Of a stretch of 64,000 bases of DNA, positions 1-9,421 are shown piece by piece. The stretch's first letter is position 1. Each line of letters starts with the position of its first letter. The notes beneath the pieces were generated by a model. That model was not told the DNA's origin. It searched no databases and saw nothing but the letters and a program-made list of their open reading frames with translations. The position numbers and the translations under genes were made by a program. Source of the stretch: Alisma plantago-aquatica (Eukaryota > Streptophyta > Magnoliopsida > Alismatales > Alismataceae). The DNA lies in assembly GCA_963693085.1 (NCBI GenBank), contig OY856410.1:1396827363-1396891362 (forward strand), read 5' to 3'.

Positions 1-1
1 A

Positions 2-1903
2 GTCCATCTCAAGTATGAAGAGCCAAAGGGGAACATCACCACATGGATGGAAGATGAGATGAAGCGTGCTCAACTAAATGCTAAAGCCATGAGCATCATC
101 TACGCCGCCCTTACACCATCGGAGTCCAACCGCATCTCTTCTTGGGACACGGCGCATGAGATTTGGCACAAGTTGTGTGTCACCTATGAAGGGACGGAGC
201 AAGTCAAGGAGGCCAAAGTCTATATGCTTGGTGGCCTACTTGAGAACTTCAAGATGGGGAAGAATGAAAGAGTTGCGGACATGTACACAAGGTTAAATGT
301 CATCTTGAACAGCCTTGCAGCCCTTGGGAGTGTCATGGATAGAGGTACAATCAATGCCAAGATCTTGAGATCTCTTCCAAAGAGATGGGAGCCAAAGGTC
401 ACTTCAATTGAAGAAGTCTACAAGCTGAGCGAGTTGTCAACCGAGGAGCTGGTTGGTAACCTCCAAGCACATGAACCTAGGCTCGACAAGCAAGAGGAAG
501 AGGAGAAAAGAGAAGAGAAGGAATCAAAGAAGATGAAGGACACAGACTTCAAAGCCCAAGTTGAAGAAATGGCCCGACAACAACAACTTGCCATGAAGTC
601 TCCCTGCCCTTCCTCAAGTGAAGATGAAGGTGCAAATGATCATGAAGCCAACTACTCAAAAGGAAGACACTTCAAGAGCAAGCCCTCCTCCTCAACTCCT
701 AGGTGCTACGAGTGTGGTCAAAAAGGCCACTACAAGAGTGACTGCCCAAAGGCCAAGAAGGGCTATCATAAGAGCAGCCACAAGAAGGATGACAAATACA
801 AAAGAGAAGCCAAGTACAAGAAGAAGGACAAGAAGGAGAGACGATCCAAAGATGCAGCTCATGCGGCATGGGAGGAGTCTTCTACTTCAAGTTCCTCAAG
901 CTCCGAGGATGGAGAATGTCATCTTGCCCTCATGGCATCTACTAGTGAAGAAGTAATTGAGGTAAGTGAGGTAAGCAAGGTAAGTGATGAAAATTTACTT
1001 GAGTTATCTAAGGAAACTCTCATTGAAATGCTTAATGAATGTCAATCATCTTTTGCTAAATGTAAAGCTAAAAGGAAAAGATTAGGAAAGATAGTTGATG
1101 ATCTTTATGCCAAGATTGATATTCTTGATAAAAATGAGAAATTACATCTTGATAGCATAGATTCCTTGCAAGGGCAATTTCTTGACCTTGAAATTCAATA
1201 TAATGGAGTAGAGGTTGAGAATGGTACTTATCTTAAAACTATTGAAAATCTTAAGATAGAGAACCAAAATTGCCTAGATGTGCTAGATGTTCTAAAAACT
1301 GAAAATGTTGAACTTAAGCTTGTTGATGATGCTAGGAGAGATGAAGTTTACTCTTATCAAAGAGAAATTGTTGTTCTTAAATCTGAAAATGCTAAATTGC
1401 TTGCTCAAACAAATGATTTATCTTCTAGACCTATCTTGCCTAGAAATGAAGTTGCTAACTTAACTCTAGAAAAAGACTCTCTTCTTACTAAAGCCCTCTG
1501 CCTTGAGGCCGACCTTTTGCATACTAGAGAAGATCTTGCTAGTTTATCTACTACCGTTATAAATCTTAGTGATAATAATGCTAAATTAAGATCTACTTTG
1601 CAAAGGTTTCTTTCGGGTAAGAAATCCCTAAATGATGTTCTAGAGCACTCTACCAAACAAGTTGGTACTAGTGGTCTAGGATATGATGAGACTACTCCAA
1701 AAGGTAAGAAGAAGAAGAATGGTAAGAAAAAGAGTGTGGAACCTCCAATTTTCAATGGAGAGTCTTCCGGCTCTAAAAACCCCATGGTATGTATTCATTG
1801 CAAATGTGATGATCATTATTCTACCTATTGTCCTTACAAGCCCAAGGGGACCAACCCAAAGATGAAATGGGTCCCCAAGCTAACCCCGGACCCCAAAGTT
1901 TGA
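2..1903 (+). CDS. gag: Gag polyprotein of copia element A (5' partial)
   Basis: This encodes the capsid/nucleocapsid polyprotein that forms the cytoplasmic particle and packages RNA. The frame is open from base 2, so the first ATG at 47 is probably internal and the true start lies left of the window. The N-terminal 150 residues resemble the copia gag (UBN2-type) domain, for example SSWDTAHEIWHKL. A Lys/Glu-rich stretch leads to a zinc knuckle, CYECGQKGHYKSDC, near residue 220. A long coiled-coil-like region follows, and a second Cys/His cluster, CIHCKCDDHYSTYC, lies near the C-terminus. The frame ends at TGA 1901-1903, with pol continuing in the same frame. A gag of over 600 residues fits Sireviruses, whose gag is longer than in other copia groups. 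Confidence 0.92.
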   Translation, partial: VHLKYEEPKGNITTWMEDEMKRAQLNAKAMSIIYAALTPSESNRISSWDTAHEIWHKLCVTYEGTEQVKEAKVYMLGGLLENFKMGKNERVADMYTRLNVILNSLAALGSVMDRGTINAKILRSLPKRWEPKVTSIEEVYKLSELSTEELVGNLQAHEPRLDKQEEEEKREEKESKKMKDTDFKAQVEEMARQQQLAMKSPCPSSSEDEGANDHEANYSKGRHFKSKPSSSTPRCYECGQKGHYKSDCPKAKKGYHKSSHKKDDKYKREAKYKKKDKKERRSKDAAHAAWEESSTSSSSSSEDGECHLALMASTSEEVIEVSEVSKVSDENLLELSKETLIEMLNECQSSFAKCKAKRKRLGKIVDDLYAKIDILDKNEKLHLDSIDSLQGQFLDLEIQYNGVEVENGTYLKTIENLKIENQNCLDVLDVLKTENVELKLVDDARRDEVYSYQREIVVLKSENAKLLAQTNDLSSRPILPRNEVANLTLEKDSLLTKALCLEADLLHTREDLASLSTTVINLSDNNAKLRSTLQRFLSGKKSLNDVLEHSTKQVGTSGLGYDETTPKGKKKKNGKKKSVEPPIFNGESSGSKNPMVCIHCKCDDHYSTYCPYKPKGTNPKMKWVPKLTPDPKV

Positions 1904-1932
1904 GTTGGGTTACGACATCCTCTTTTCTTGCA
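1895..1932 (+). promoter_or_regulatory. Gag/pol junction: in-frame TGA followed by an acceptor-like pyrimidine tract
   Basis: AAAGTTTGAGTTGGG spans the gag stop. Pol resumes in the same frame with no other stop. A pyrimidine-rich run ending in TTTTCTTGCAG lies 20 bases downstream, just before the protease. Element D keeps the same AAAGTTTGAGTTGGG context at its own junction (minus strand, about 30433). Readthrough of the stop or splicing could both join gag to pol; the sequence alone does not decide. Confidence 0.6.
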
Positions 1933-4900
1933 GGTTAAAAAGAAATGGATTGTTGATAGTGGCTGCTCTAAGCATATGACTGGAGAAATCAGCCATTTCA
2001 ACAAGTTTGTGAAAAAGAAAGGAGGATCGGTAACCTTTGGGGACAACAAGAAGGGTAAGGTTATAGGTGAGGGTGATGTAGGCAATGAATTGTGCATTAA
2101 AAATGTATTGCTTGTTGATGGCCTACATCACAATTTAATTAGTGTTAGCCAATTATGTGATAATGGTTATCTTGTGCTATTTACTTCTTTAGAATGCTTG
2201 CTTCTAGATTCCCTGTCCTACAATGTTATATATAAGGGAACTAGAAATGGTAATCTCTATGTGATTGTTCTCGATGCTCTTAAGCCCATACGAAATAGAT
2301 GCTTAGTTGTGGATAAAAACGATCTTTCGCTTTGGCATCGTCGTTTGGGTCATGTGAACTTGCATCAAATGAAGAAACTGAACAAAAAGGACTTGGTTCG
2401 AGGACTTCCTAAATTGGATTTTGAAAAGGATGAGGAATGTCAACCTTGTACACAAGGGAAACAAACCAAATCCTCCTTCAAATCCAAAGGAGTCATGAGT
2501 ACCAAGAGAGTTCTTGAGCTTCTTCATATTGATCTTTTCGGACCAATGAGAACACAAACGCTTCGTGGCTCCAAGTATTGTCTTGTTATTGTTGATGATT
2601 TTTCTAGATATACTTGGACTTTCTTTCTCGTTTCTAAAAGCGATACACTTGATGTTTTCTCGAGCTTTTGTAAATGAGTTGAAAATGAAGCTTCTTGCCA
2701 TGTTGTTTCTATCCGTAGTGATCATGGGGGAGAGTTTGAAAATGATCTTTTTGAACGTTTTTGTGAAAAATCGGGTTATTCGCACAATTTCTCTTCTCCT
2801 CGCACACCTCAACAAAATGGAGTTGTTGAGAGGAAGAATAGATCGCTACAAGAGATGGCTAGGACCATGCTTCTTGAGTATGATACTCCTAAGAAGTTTT
2901 GGGCTGAAGCCGTTAGCACGTCATGTTTTGTGCAAAACCGAGTTTTCACACATCTGACTTTTAAGAAAACCCCCTATGAACTATGGCGTGGTAGGAAGCC
3001 GTCTATTGATTTCTTTCATGTTTTTGGATGTCCTTGTTTTGTTTTAAACACCAAGGATTCTCTCGACAAGTTTGATCCGAAATCATACAAGGCTTTCTTC
3101 CTAGGCTATAGCACTACTAGCAGGGCATTTAGAGTATTTAACATTGAACTATCTAAAATTGAAGAATCTATAAATGTTAAATTTATTGAAACTAACCCTG
3201 TTAGTAGCAAGCATATTGGTGATGATGATGTTGCAGATGAAATCATTCCTATCTTAAAAGAGCTCAACATCAAAGACAAAGGTAAGCAGGTTGAAGAAGA
3301 AGAAAAAGAAGAAGAAAAGAAGGATCCCACTCCCCGCTTTGCAAAGAATCACCCCAAGGAGTTGATCATTGGCAATCCGTTTGAGAGAGTGAGGACACGA
3401 GCTGCTCACAACAAAGAACAAGCAGATAGTGCCTTCATCTCCCAACTAGAGCCAAAGAACATCAAAGAGGACCTTGGTGATGATGAGTGGATCCTTGCCA
3501 TGCAAGAAGAGCTTGAGCAATTTGAGAAGAATCGTGTGTGGACCTTAGTGCCAAGACTAAATGATAGAAAGATCATTGGCACCAAATGGGTCTACCGCAA
3601 CAAGCTTGATGAGCAAGGAAAAGTGGTAAGGAACAAAGCAAGGTTAGTAGCACAAGGTTACAATCAACAAGAAGGTATTGATTTTGATGAAACCTATGCT
3701 CCTGTTGCTAGATTAGAATCTATCCGTATGCTACTTGCTTTTGCTAGTTATAAAAATTTCTTGCTTTATCAAATGGATGTTAAAAGTGCATTTTTAAAGG
3801 GAACAATCGAGGAGGAAGTATATGCTGCTCAACCTCCAGGCTTTGAAAATGATAAGTTACCCAATCATGTATATTTCTTGCAAAAAGCTCTCTACGGACT
3901 CAAACAAGCACCTCGAGCTTGGTATGAGAAACTAAAGAACTTTTTGTTAGATAACGGGTATATCATGGGCAAAGTTGATTGTACTTTATTTCTAAAACAC
4001 ACTTCTACCCATTTTCTCATAATTCAAATATATGTTGATGATATTATATTTGGCGGAACTGACCTTGATCTTTGCAAGGAGTTTAGCTCTCTTATGCAGA
4101 GTGAATTTGAAATGAGCATGATGGGTGAGCTGACCTTCTTCCTCGGCTTTCAAATCAAACAAACAAAGGAAGGAAACTTCATCAACCAAGGCAAATACAC
4201 AACTGAACTACTCAAACGCTTTGGGATGGAGAACATGAAGCCGATGGATACACCCATGTCAAACACCACAAAACTCGACAAGGATGAAGAAGGTGAAAAG
4301 GTAGATGAGAAGCTCTATAGAGGTATGATCGGAAGTTTACTTTATTTAACTGCCTCTAGACCTGATATAATGTTTAGTGTTGGCTTGTGTGCTCACTTTC
4401 AATCAAGCCCTAGGAAATCACATCTTTTTGCTGTCAAGAGGATTTTGAGGTACTTAGCCAAAACTCCAAATTTTGGACTATGGTACCCTAAGTCAAGGGA
4501 CTTTACTCTTGTGGCATATAGTGATGCTGACTACGCAGGTTGCTTGATTGATAGAAAGTGCACAAGTGGCACTTGCTTCCTCTTGGGACCATGCTTGGTG
4601 TCTTGGTTCTCCAAGAAACAGAGCACAGTGGCATTATCAACTACCGAAGCTGAGTACATTGCAGCCGGAAGTTGTTGTGCCCAGGTCCTATGGATGAAGC
4701 AAATGCTCCAAGACTTCAACATTCATTTTGATGCTTCTCCTATTTACTTTGATAATACTAGTGCAATCAACCTTTCTTACAATCTGATATTGCATAGTAG
4801 AGCTAAACACATAGAAGTTCGCCATCATTTTCTCCGTGACCACATTGTCAAAAAGGATATTTATATCACACATGTGGATACGGAAAATCAGTTGGCCGAT

Positions 4901-4996
4901 ATTTTCACTAAACCACTTGCTAGAGAACAATTTAATTTTATTAGATCAAAATTGCTCATTATTTCTCTTGATGATATTGAATTGCTCTCTAATTAG
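1904..4996 (+). pseudogene. pol: Pol polyprotein of copia element A (protease, integrase, RT, RNase H), one nonsense codon
   Basis: Pol cuts the polyprotein, copies RNA to DNA and integrates it. In order: protease active site WIVDSGCSKHMT (about 1955-1990); GAG-pre-integrase zinc site with HRRLGH and CQPC; integrase catalytic residues in HIDLFGP, RSDHGGEF and QQNGVVERKN; reverse transcriptase with QMDVKSAFL and YVDDIIFG (about 4030); RNase H with SDADYAG, TEAEYIA and DNTSAI. The frame breaks only once, at TGA 2675-2677, inside the integrase; the ATG at 2855 is therefore internal and not a second gene. TGA could have arisen from CGA or AGA by one transition. The frame ends at TAG 4994-4996. 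Apart from that stop the catalytic motifs look intact. Confidence 0.9.
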
Positions 4997-5585
4997 TTGG
5001 TTACATCTTATACATGTTGCTCTTGCTTTAAATGCTTTGATTGCTCAAGATGCTTGTTTTTAGCTAAAATTTCTTCTAGTTCTGTCTCTTTTTCAGGATT
5101 TTTCTCGCAAATCGGGTTTTAATCGACAAATAGTACCCTATGATGATGGGAATGTGCCTACATATCCTTAATATGCAAACTAGACCAAAAAGAATTTTTG
5201 CATTAGGTCATTTGAGATTAGGGCTAGATTTTCAGCTTTTCCTTCTTCAGGGTTTTGGTCGGCCGAGTTTCTAACTCGACCGATCGGTCGGGCTTCAGGG
5301 TGCCTGTGCGCTCGATCGGCCGAGTTTCCATTTCCCAAACTCGACCGATCGGCGGCAGACTAGTTTTATATATATAGGAATCGGCCGACTTTCTCCCTCT
5401 CAACTAGAGAAAAGTCGACCGAACCCTAGCTCTAGCACCCGCCCCTCTCTAACCCTGGCCCTTTCTCACCTCGTTCCAGCTGTTTCTACCTCCGATCGAC
5501 CTTGCTTCTTCGTTCTTGCTGTTCTTAGGGCTACGTCTGCCTAGTTTCTCCATGAGCTCGGCTCTCTTTCCTCCATCTCATCTCC
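4997..5585 (+). promoter_or_regulatory. Pol-env spacer with TCGGCCGA hairpins and an acceptor-like site
   Basis: This 589-base spacer has no gene. At 5240-5250 the run CTTTTCCTTCTTCAG resembles a 3' splice site. Two imperfect hairpins follow, built from GGTCGGCCGAGTT with AACTCGACCGATCGG (about 5257-5287) and from ATCGGCCGAGTTTCC with AACTCGACCGATCGG (about 5313-5353). The same motif family recurs in the 3' LTR and, more decayed, in the matching spacer of element D (about 40494-40590). A short upstream ATG at 5552 is out of frame with the envelope-like gene. Confidence 0.55.
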
Positions 5586-7250
5586 ATGAGGTCCCAACGA
5601 CGGAAGAGAGCTGTCCCTTCCCCTGCTCAGGTGACCCCTCTTGCTCCAAGGTATATTGTGTTCGAAAATCTCTCTTTTGTTGATCAAGCTGCTGTTACTA
5701 GATATCAAGAGCTCCTCCCTCGCACTCCTTTTCCTTTTCGAGCTCTCCATCAACCTAACAGCTTTCACCCTGACCTTTATGAAGCTTGTCAAATCCTTCG
5801 AACTCATCACCTTGATCCGTTTTGCATAGAAGATGCTCGCTTCCACAATTTGAAATCTAGTTCCAAAGCTGTCCGAGAGTTCTACGCCAATCTGCGTTGG
5901 AACTATGACACTTTGGTCCCATCTGTGGACACTTCTATTGTGTTGACGTCCATGATTGCCGGTCAACCTTTCCATATCACCGAGCGTTCTTTCAATCTTT
6001 ATCTTCATGGTAATGTCAGTACGGCAACATGGATCGCTGACTATCCTCAATATCTTGATCTTCTCTACCCTGATGACGTGTATAAGGCAATTGAGGTTGA
6101 CTTGACTGATATCCATAAATTTCTCAAGCGACCCAACTTTCCCTACACAAAAAGGGGTACTCTGCCTTCCTCTGCTCTTTCTGCTCCTCGTCGCGTCCTG
6201 GCCTTTATCTTGAGCTGCAATGTCCATCCTAAGAAAAATCAGACAGACATTGCTGAGAATACGGCTGTTATGATGTATCTTTTGCTGAAGCATCAAGGAG
6301 TCAAATGGGCACGTTATATCCTCCATCACATGAAATGCTTTGACTCTGGAAAGAACACAAAGGGCACTCATCTTCCCTATCCTACCCTCATTTGTGGTAT
6401 TTTCCAACATGCCACTGGTAAATCCCTTTTTTCCGATCTCCTCTACCGACCTGATCGCAAAGGTGTTTATATCAGTGAGACCACTCTCCTGAAGAGTGTT
6501 CCTACCCCCGGTGCATCATCTTCCTCTCAGGCACCTCCACCATCCTCAGCTGCACCTCCACCATCCTCAGCCGCACCCCCTCCACCTGAGCCTTCCTTTC
6601 AGCCTCCTCCTCAGTCTGCCTTTGCTGACTTTCATGTTTCCAATGAGGCCCTTATGGGGTATCTCATGCACCAGCAAGAGTACAACATACAGGTCCAGCA
6701 ACACCTTCATCAGGACCTTTGCCATATCATGTCCTCCATGCATATATCTTGCCCTCAGCCTTATCCCACCTACCAGCCATATCCCAGTGGTGACTACGCT
6801 TCTTATGCGTATAGTCAGTTTTACCATGCTCCACCCTTTTCTGCTTCCGCTGAGCCCTCTGCAGGTGGACACCTTTCCCCGGTTCTGGCGCTTCCTGGTG
6901 GTCGTATGTCTGAGATTCTGGCCCAGTATACCTCTTCTGCTCCTCCCCTTGAGGTTGCCTATGAGTTACATGCTCTAGGCATGTCTTGGTCCGAGCAGAG
7001 TGCTAGGTGGCCCGGGCGAGCTTCTGGTCCTCCAGATGAGGATATGCATGACCAGGAGGATGTTGAGACTGATGCTGATGAAGACAATGAGGCTACTGCG
7101 ACTGATGCTGATGACAAGGATGATGACAACGATGCTGATCATGATGACGAGGCTACACAGGCTGCTGCTCCTCCTTCTGACGACGGAGATGAGGACTACC
7201 GGCCAGATGAGGATATCGATGCTGCTGTTGATGACATAGACATAGAGTAG
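5586..7250 (+). CDS. Envelope-like protein of Sirevirus element A
   Basis: This 554-residue frame sits where Sireviruses carry their envelope-like gene. Residues about 20-290 form a globular domain with blocks such as FYANLRWNYD and IAGQPFHITE, which I associate with the plant retroelement 'putative plant transposon protein' family. A Pro/Ser/Ala-rich linker with repeated APPPSSA units follows (about 305-345), then a Gln/His- and Tyr-rich segment, and a strongly acidic Asp/Glu tail (about 480-554). I see no convincing signal peptide or membrane-spanning stretch, so 'envelope' describes position, not shown function. It is in a different frame from pol and 589 bases away. The frame is uninterrupted, unlike its decayed counterpart in D. 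Confidence 0.8.
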   Translation: MRSQRRKRAVPSPAQVTPLAPRYIVFENLSFVDQAAVTRYQELLPRTPFPFRALHQPNSFHPDLYEACQILRTHHLDPFCIEDARFHNLKSSSKAVREFYANLRWNYDTLVPSVDTSIVLTSMIAGQPFHITERSFNLYLHGNVSTATWIADYPQYLDLLYPDDVYKAIEVDLTDIHKFLKRPNFPYTKRGTLPSSALSAPRRVLAFILSCNVHPKKNQTDIAENTAVMMYLLLKHQGVKWARYILHHMKCFDSGKNTKGTHLPYPTLICGIFQHATGKSLFSDLLYRPDRKGVYISETTLLKSVPTPGASSSSQAPPPSSAAPPPSSAAPPPPEPSFQPPPQSAFADFHVSNEALMGYLMHQQEYNIQVQQHLHQDLCHIMSSMHISCPQPYPTYQPYPSGDYASYAYSQFYHAPPFSASAEPSAGGHLSPVLALPGGRMSEILAQYTSSAPPLEVAYELHALGMSWSEQSARWPGRASGPPDEDMHDQEDVETDADEDNEATATDADDKDDDNDADHDDEATQAAAPPSDDGDEDYRPDEDIDAAVDDIDIE

Positions 7251-7874
7251 TTAGCTTAGTGGGCTGATGTATCTAGTTTTAGTCTTAGATGACCATGCTG
7301 TATCTCTTTGGACTATGTTTGCACTATATACATTAGGCACATCATCTGAGTTGTACTATTTCTACTCTATGCTTTCCGTGTAGTCTTGTTTTATGTTTTA
7401 TGGGAACGCTTTGTTTGGTATATCTTTCAGTGTTTTCCATATTTTGATTATGACATGCTTTAGTTGTTTATCTTGGTTTTCCTCTGTCTCTGTGAGCTTA
7501 CTGTGATTGATTGAGTGTTTTTGTTTTTCTTTGGAGAAGACCTTACTTTTATGCTCTTCTACCCCCCTGCCTTTTTGAGATGACAAAGGGGGAGAAAAAG
7601 CTCAATCATATTGAATTTATTGCTTGTATGGTTCTTTTCTTGTCTATTAACTGAAATGCATCTAGACTTGCTTAGAATCATATAGTATACATATGTGCTT
7701 TGGTTGCTTGTTTTTTTAAACTAACCATGCAGGCATGAGTAAGCATGAATTGAGGGGGAGCACTACAAATTGATCATCTTTGCATCCCCTTGCAATTCCC
7801 TAAGAAAAGGTATAATTTTCACATTCTTTTCAATATGTTGAGGAATGGTTTGTCATTGTCAAAAAGGGGGAGAA
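7251..7874 (+). promoter_or_regulatory. Element A 3' untranslated region with three polypurine tracts
   Basis: Purine runs AAAGGGGGAGAAAAAG (about 7586-7600), TGAGGGGGAG (7751-7760) and AAAAAGGGGGAGAA (7861-7874) lie between the envelope-like gene and the LTR. The last one abuts the LTR and is the expected plus-strand primer. Repeated polypurine tracts upstream of the 3' LTR are a recognised Sirevirus trait. Element D keeps the same three positions in decayed form (about 42255, 42438 and 42551). Confidence 0.8.
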
Positions 7875-9416
7875 TGTTGACCTAGGTGTCACACATTGCC
7901 CATATTTTGATAATGACTTAACCATTCCATTCATATGTATCTAACAAATTTATTTGAGATTGTTTCAGACATTAGGTACAAGAAAAGAATCACATTCAAC
8001 CCAAAAGCTACTCATCCAGCACATGCAAAACATGTGACTTTTAACCGTTTTGTGAAATAGCCCTTATTGGCTTAGAACAATTGATGTAATCACTTATACT
8101 CATATTTTGCATTGTAACTAAGATGGATAAAATTTTTGGGACTAAAAAATCCATCATTTGTACAGTTTTACGAAAATTCCAAAATACCCATAATAGGGAT
8201 TTTGTCGGCCGAATTCCAAACTCGGCCGATCCATATATTCTGGAATTTTTGTGGCAATCGGCCGAGTTACAAACTCAGCCGATTCCTGTTTGGTCAAGTT
8301 TCTAAGCTAGAAAACTTGTCCGATCCACTGATCGGTCCAAGATGAAAGCCGACTGATCGGCCGAGTTTCTCCAAGGGAACTCGGCCGACAGTCTAGCTTT
8401 CAGCCTTGTTTTTAAGTGGTTCGGCCAAATTACCTTTATATAAACTCGGCCGATCAGACTGTATTGGAATGCAGAAAAAGCAATTCCAACCGTTGGAGGA
8501 GTAGGTGGAACTCAAAATAGATCCGTTGCAAGTTGTAAAACGGCTATTTTGTGCCCCTTATCTCTCCCAACCTCAAAGGGACACCCTCAACTATAAATAG
8601 GACCTCTTGGACTTCATTCCAAGGTTGCTCATTCACATATGCTTGGTCCTAGCCTTAGTTGAGTGGTTTCTAATCCTTTGAGCCCCTTTCTCTCTCTACC
8701 TTCAAAGCAAATTCGTGAGTATGAGTGAGTTAGGTTCCCATGTATGAGAGCTATCATTTGTAATGTTGTAAAGCTCTCCTTTCTACTTCTCCCATCTCCA
8801 TTCCCTATGAAGATTGCTTGAAGATTCTTCTCCCAGTGAAAGAGAAGAAGGTTGTTGTTCTTCCCCGAGTGAAGGAGAAGAAGGCTAGCTGCTCCAGGCC
8901 TCCAAGTGAAGGAGGAAGGTGCTAAAGCTCTCTAAGAGAAGGAAAGGTGCAAGGCAAAGCTCAAGCAAGATGGGTAATTCCTGTAAGGCCGAAGACTAGA
9001 GCAAGAGTGGGTAAGTCCTTTGAAGAAGGCTGAAGACTACTTGCTTGGTGGGTAAGTCCTTGGTGAGGTAGAAGATCTTGGCTTGATTTATAAGTCCTTG
9101 AATGGTTGGTTGTTGTAGCTTGTAATCTTATTGTGTGATATATATAAGAGAACCAAGTTACAAATCCTAGAGTCTAACCAACTCTAGGTAGTGGACTGAC
9201 ATTGCTCCTAAGTTTAGGACATGGAACCACTCTAAACCACATGTCCAAGTGCATGCTATTCCTTGTCTCTTATCCTTGCTTTGTATGCTAGTTTAGGACA
9301 TCAAATTGCTGTTTTGGTTTAAATTCTGCACTTAATATAATTGGGTGGTCTAATCAATTTTGTGAAGTTTGTGAAGCTCTATTCAACCCCCCCTTCTAGA
9401 GCCCATTGATCCAACA
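7875..9416 (+). repeat. 3' LTR of copia element A
   Basis: The LTR is 1542 bp, bounded by TGTTGA and CCAACA. U3 (7875 to about 8590) holds four clear hairpins of the TCGGCCGA family at about 8204-8456. A TATA box, CTATAAATAG, lies at 8591-8600. R/U5 holds short degenerate repeats: AGTGAAGGAGAAGAAGG-like units at about 8835-8930 and three GGGTAA(G/T)T-like units at about 8972, 9010 and 9051. Its outer ends match the 3' LTR of element D. Confidence 0.92.
8591..8600 (+). promoter_or_regulatory. TATA box of the element A LTR
   Basis: CTATAAATAGGACCTC is conserved at the same place in the D LTR (43248-43258). It lies downstream of the hairpin-rich U3 and about 820 bases before the LTR end, as expected for the polymerase II core promoter of a plant LTR. 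Confidence 0.7.
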
Positions 9417-9421
9417 CCATC
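9417..9421. repeat. Right target-site duplication of element A (CCATC)
   Basis: CCATC directly follows the LTR end. The uninterrupted sister site in the other B LTR contains CCATC once, at 23045-23049, within CCATCCTCCGTTCGAG. The left copy is outside the window. Confidence 0.7.

Larger units (their letters stand above)
1..9416 (+). mobile_element. Sirevirus-type Ty1/copia element A, 5' end outside the window
   Basis: The order gag, protease, integrase, reverse transcriptase, RNase H, envelope-like gene, several polypurine tracts and 3' LTR is that of the Sirevirus (SIRE/Maximus) lineage. Gag and pol share one frame, broken only by TGA at 1901 and TGA at 2675. The 3' LTR (7875-9416) runs TGTTGA...CCAACA and is followed by CCATC, the likely 5-bp target duplication; its partner is off the left edge. 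The flank after 9416 matches the inside of element B's other LTR at 23045, so A jumped into B's 5' LTR. Few disabling changes are seen, so A looks younger than the similar copy D. Confidence 0.93.

Noticed and set aside
2855..2860. ATG as start of a separate RT/RNase H gene in element A
   Set aside because: The frame is the same as the upstream integrase, split only by TGA 2675; integrase motifs continue across it.
5541..6410. Long minus-strand open frame opposite the envelope-like gene
   Set aside because: It mirrors the codon pattern of the plus-strand gene and has no recognisable domain; the plus-strand frame matches the family and element order.
8123..8345. Two overlapping small frames in the A LTR
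   Set aside because: They lie in U3 across the hairpin repeats and show no conserved protein.
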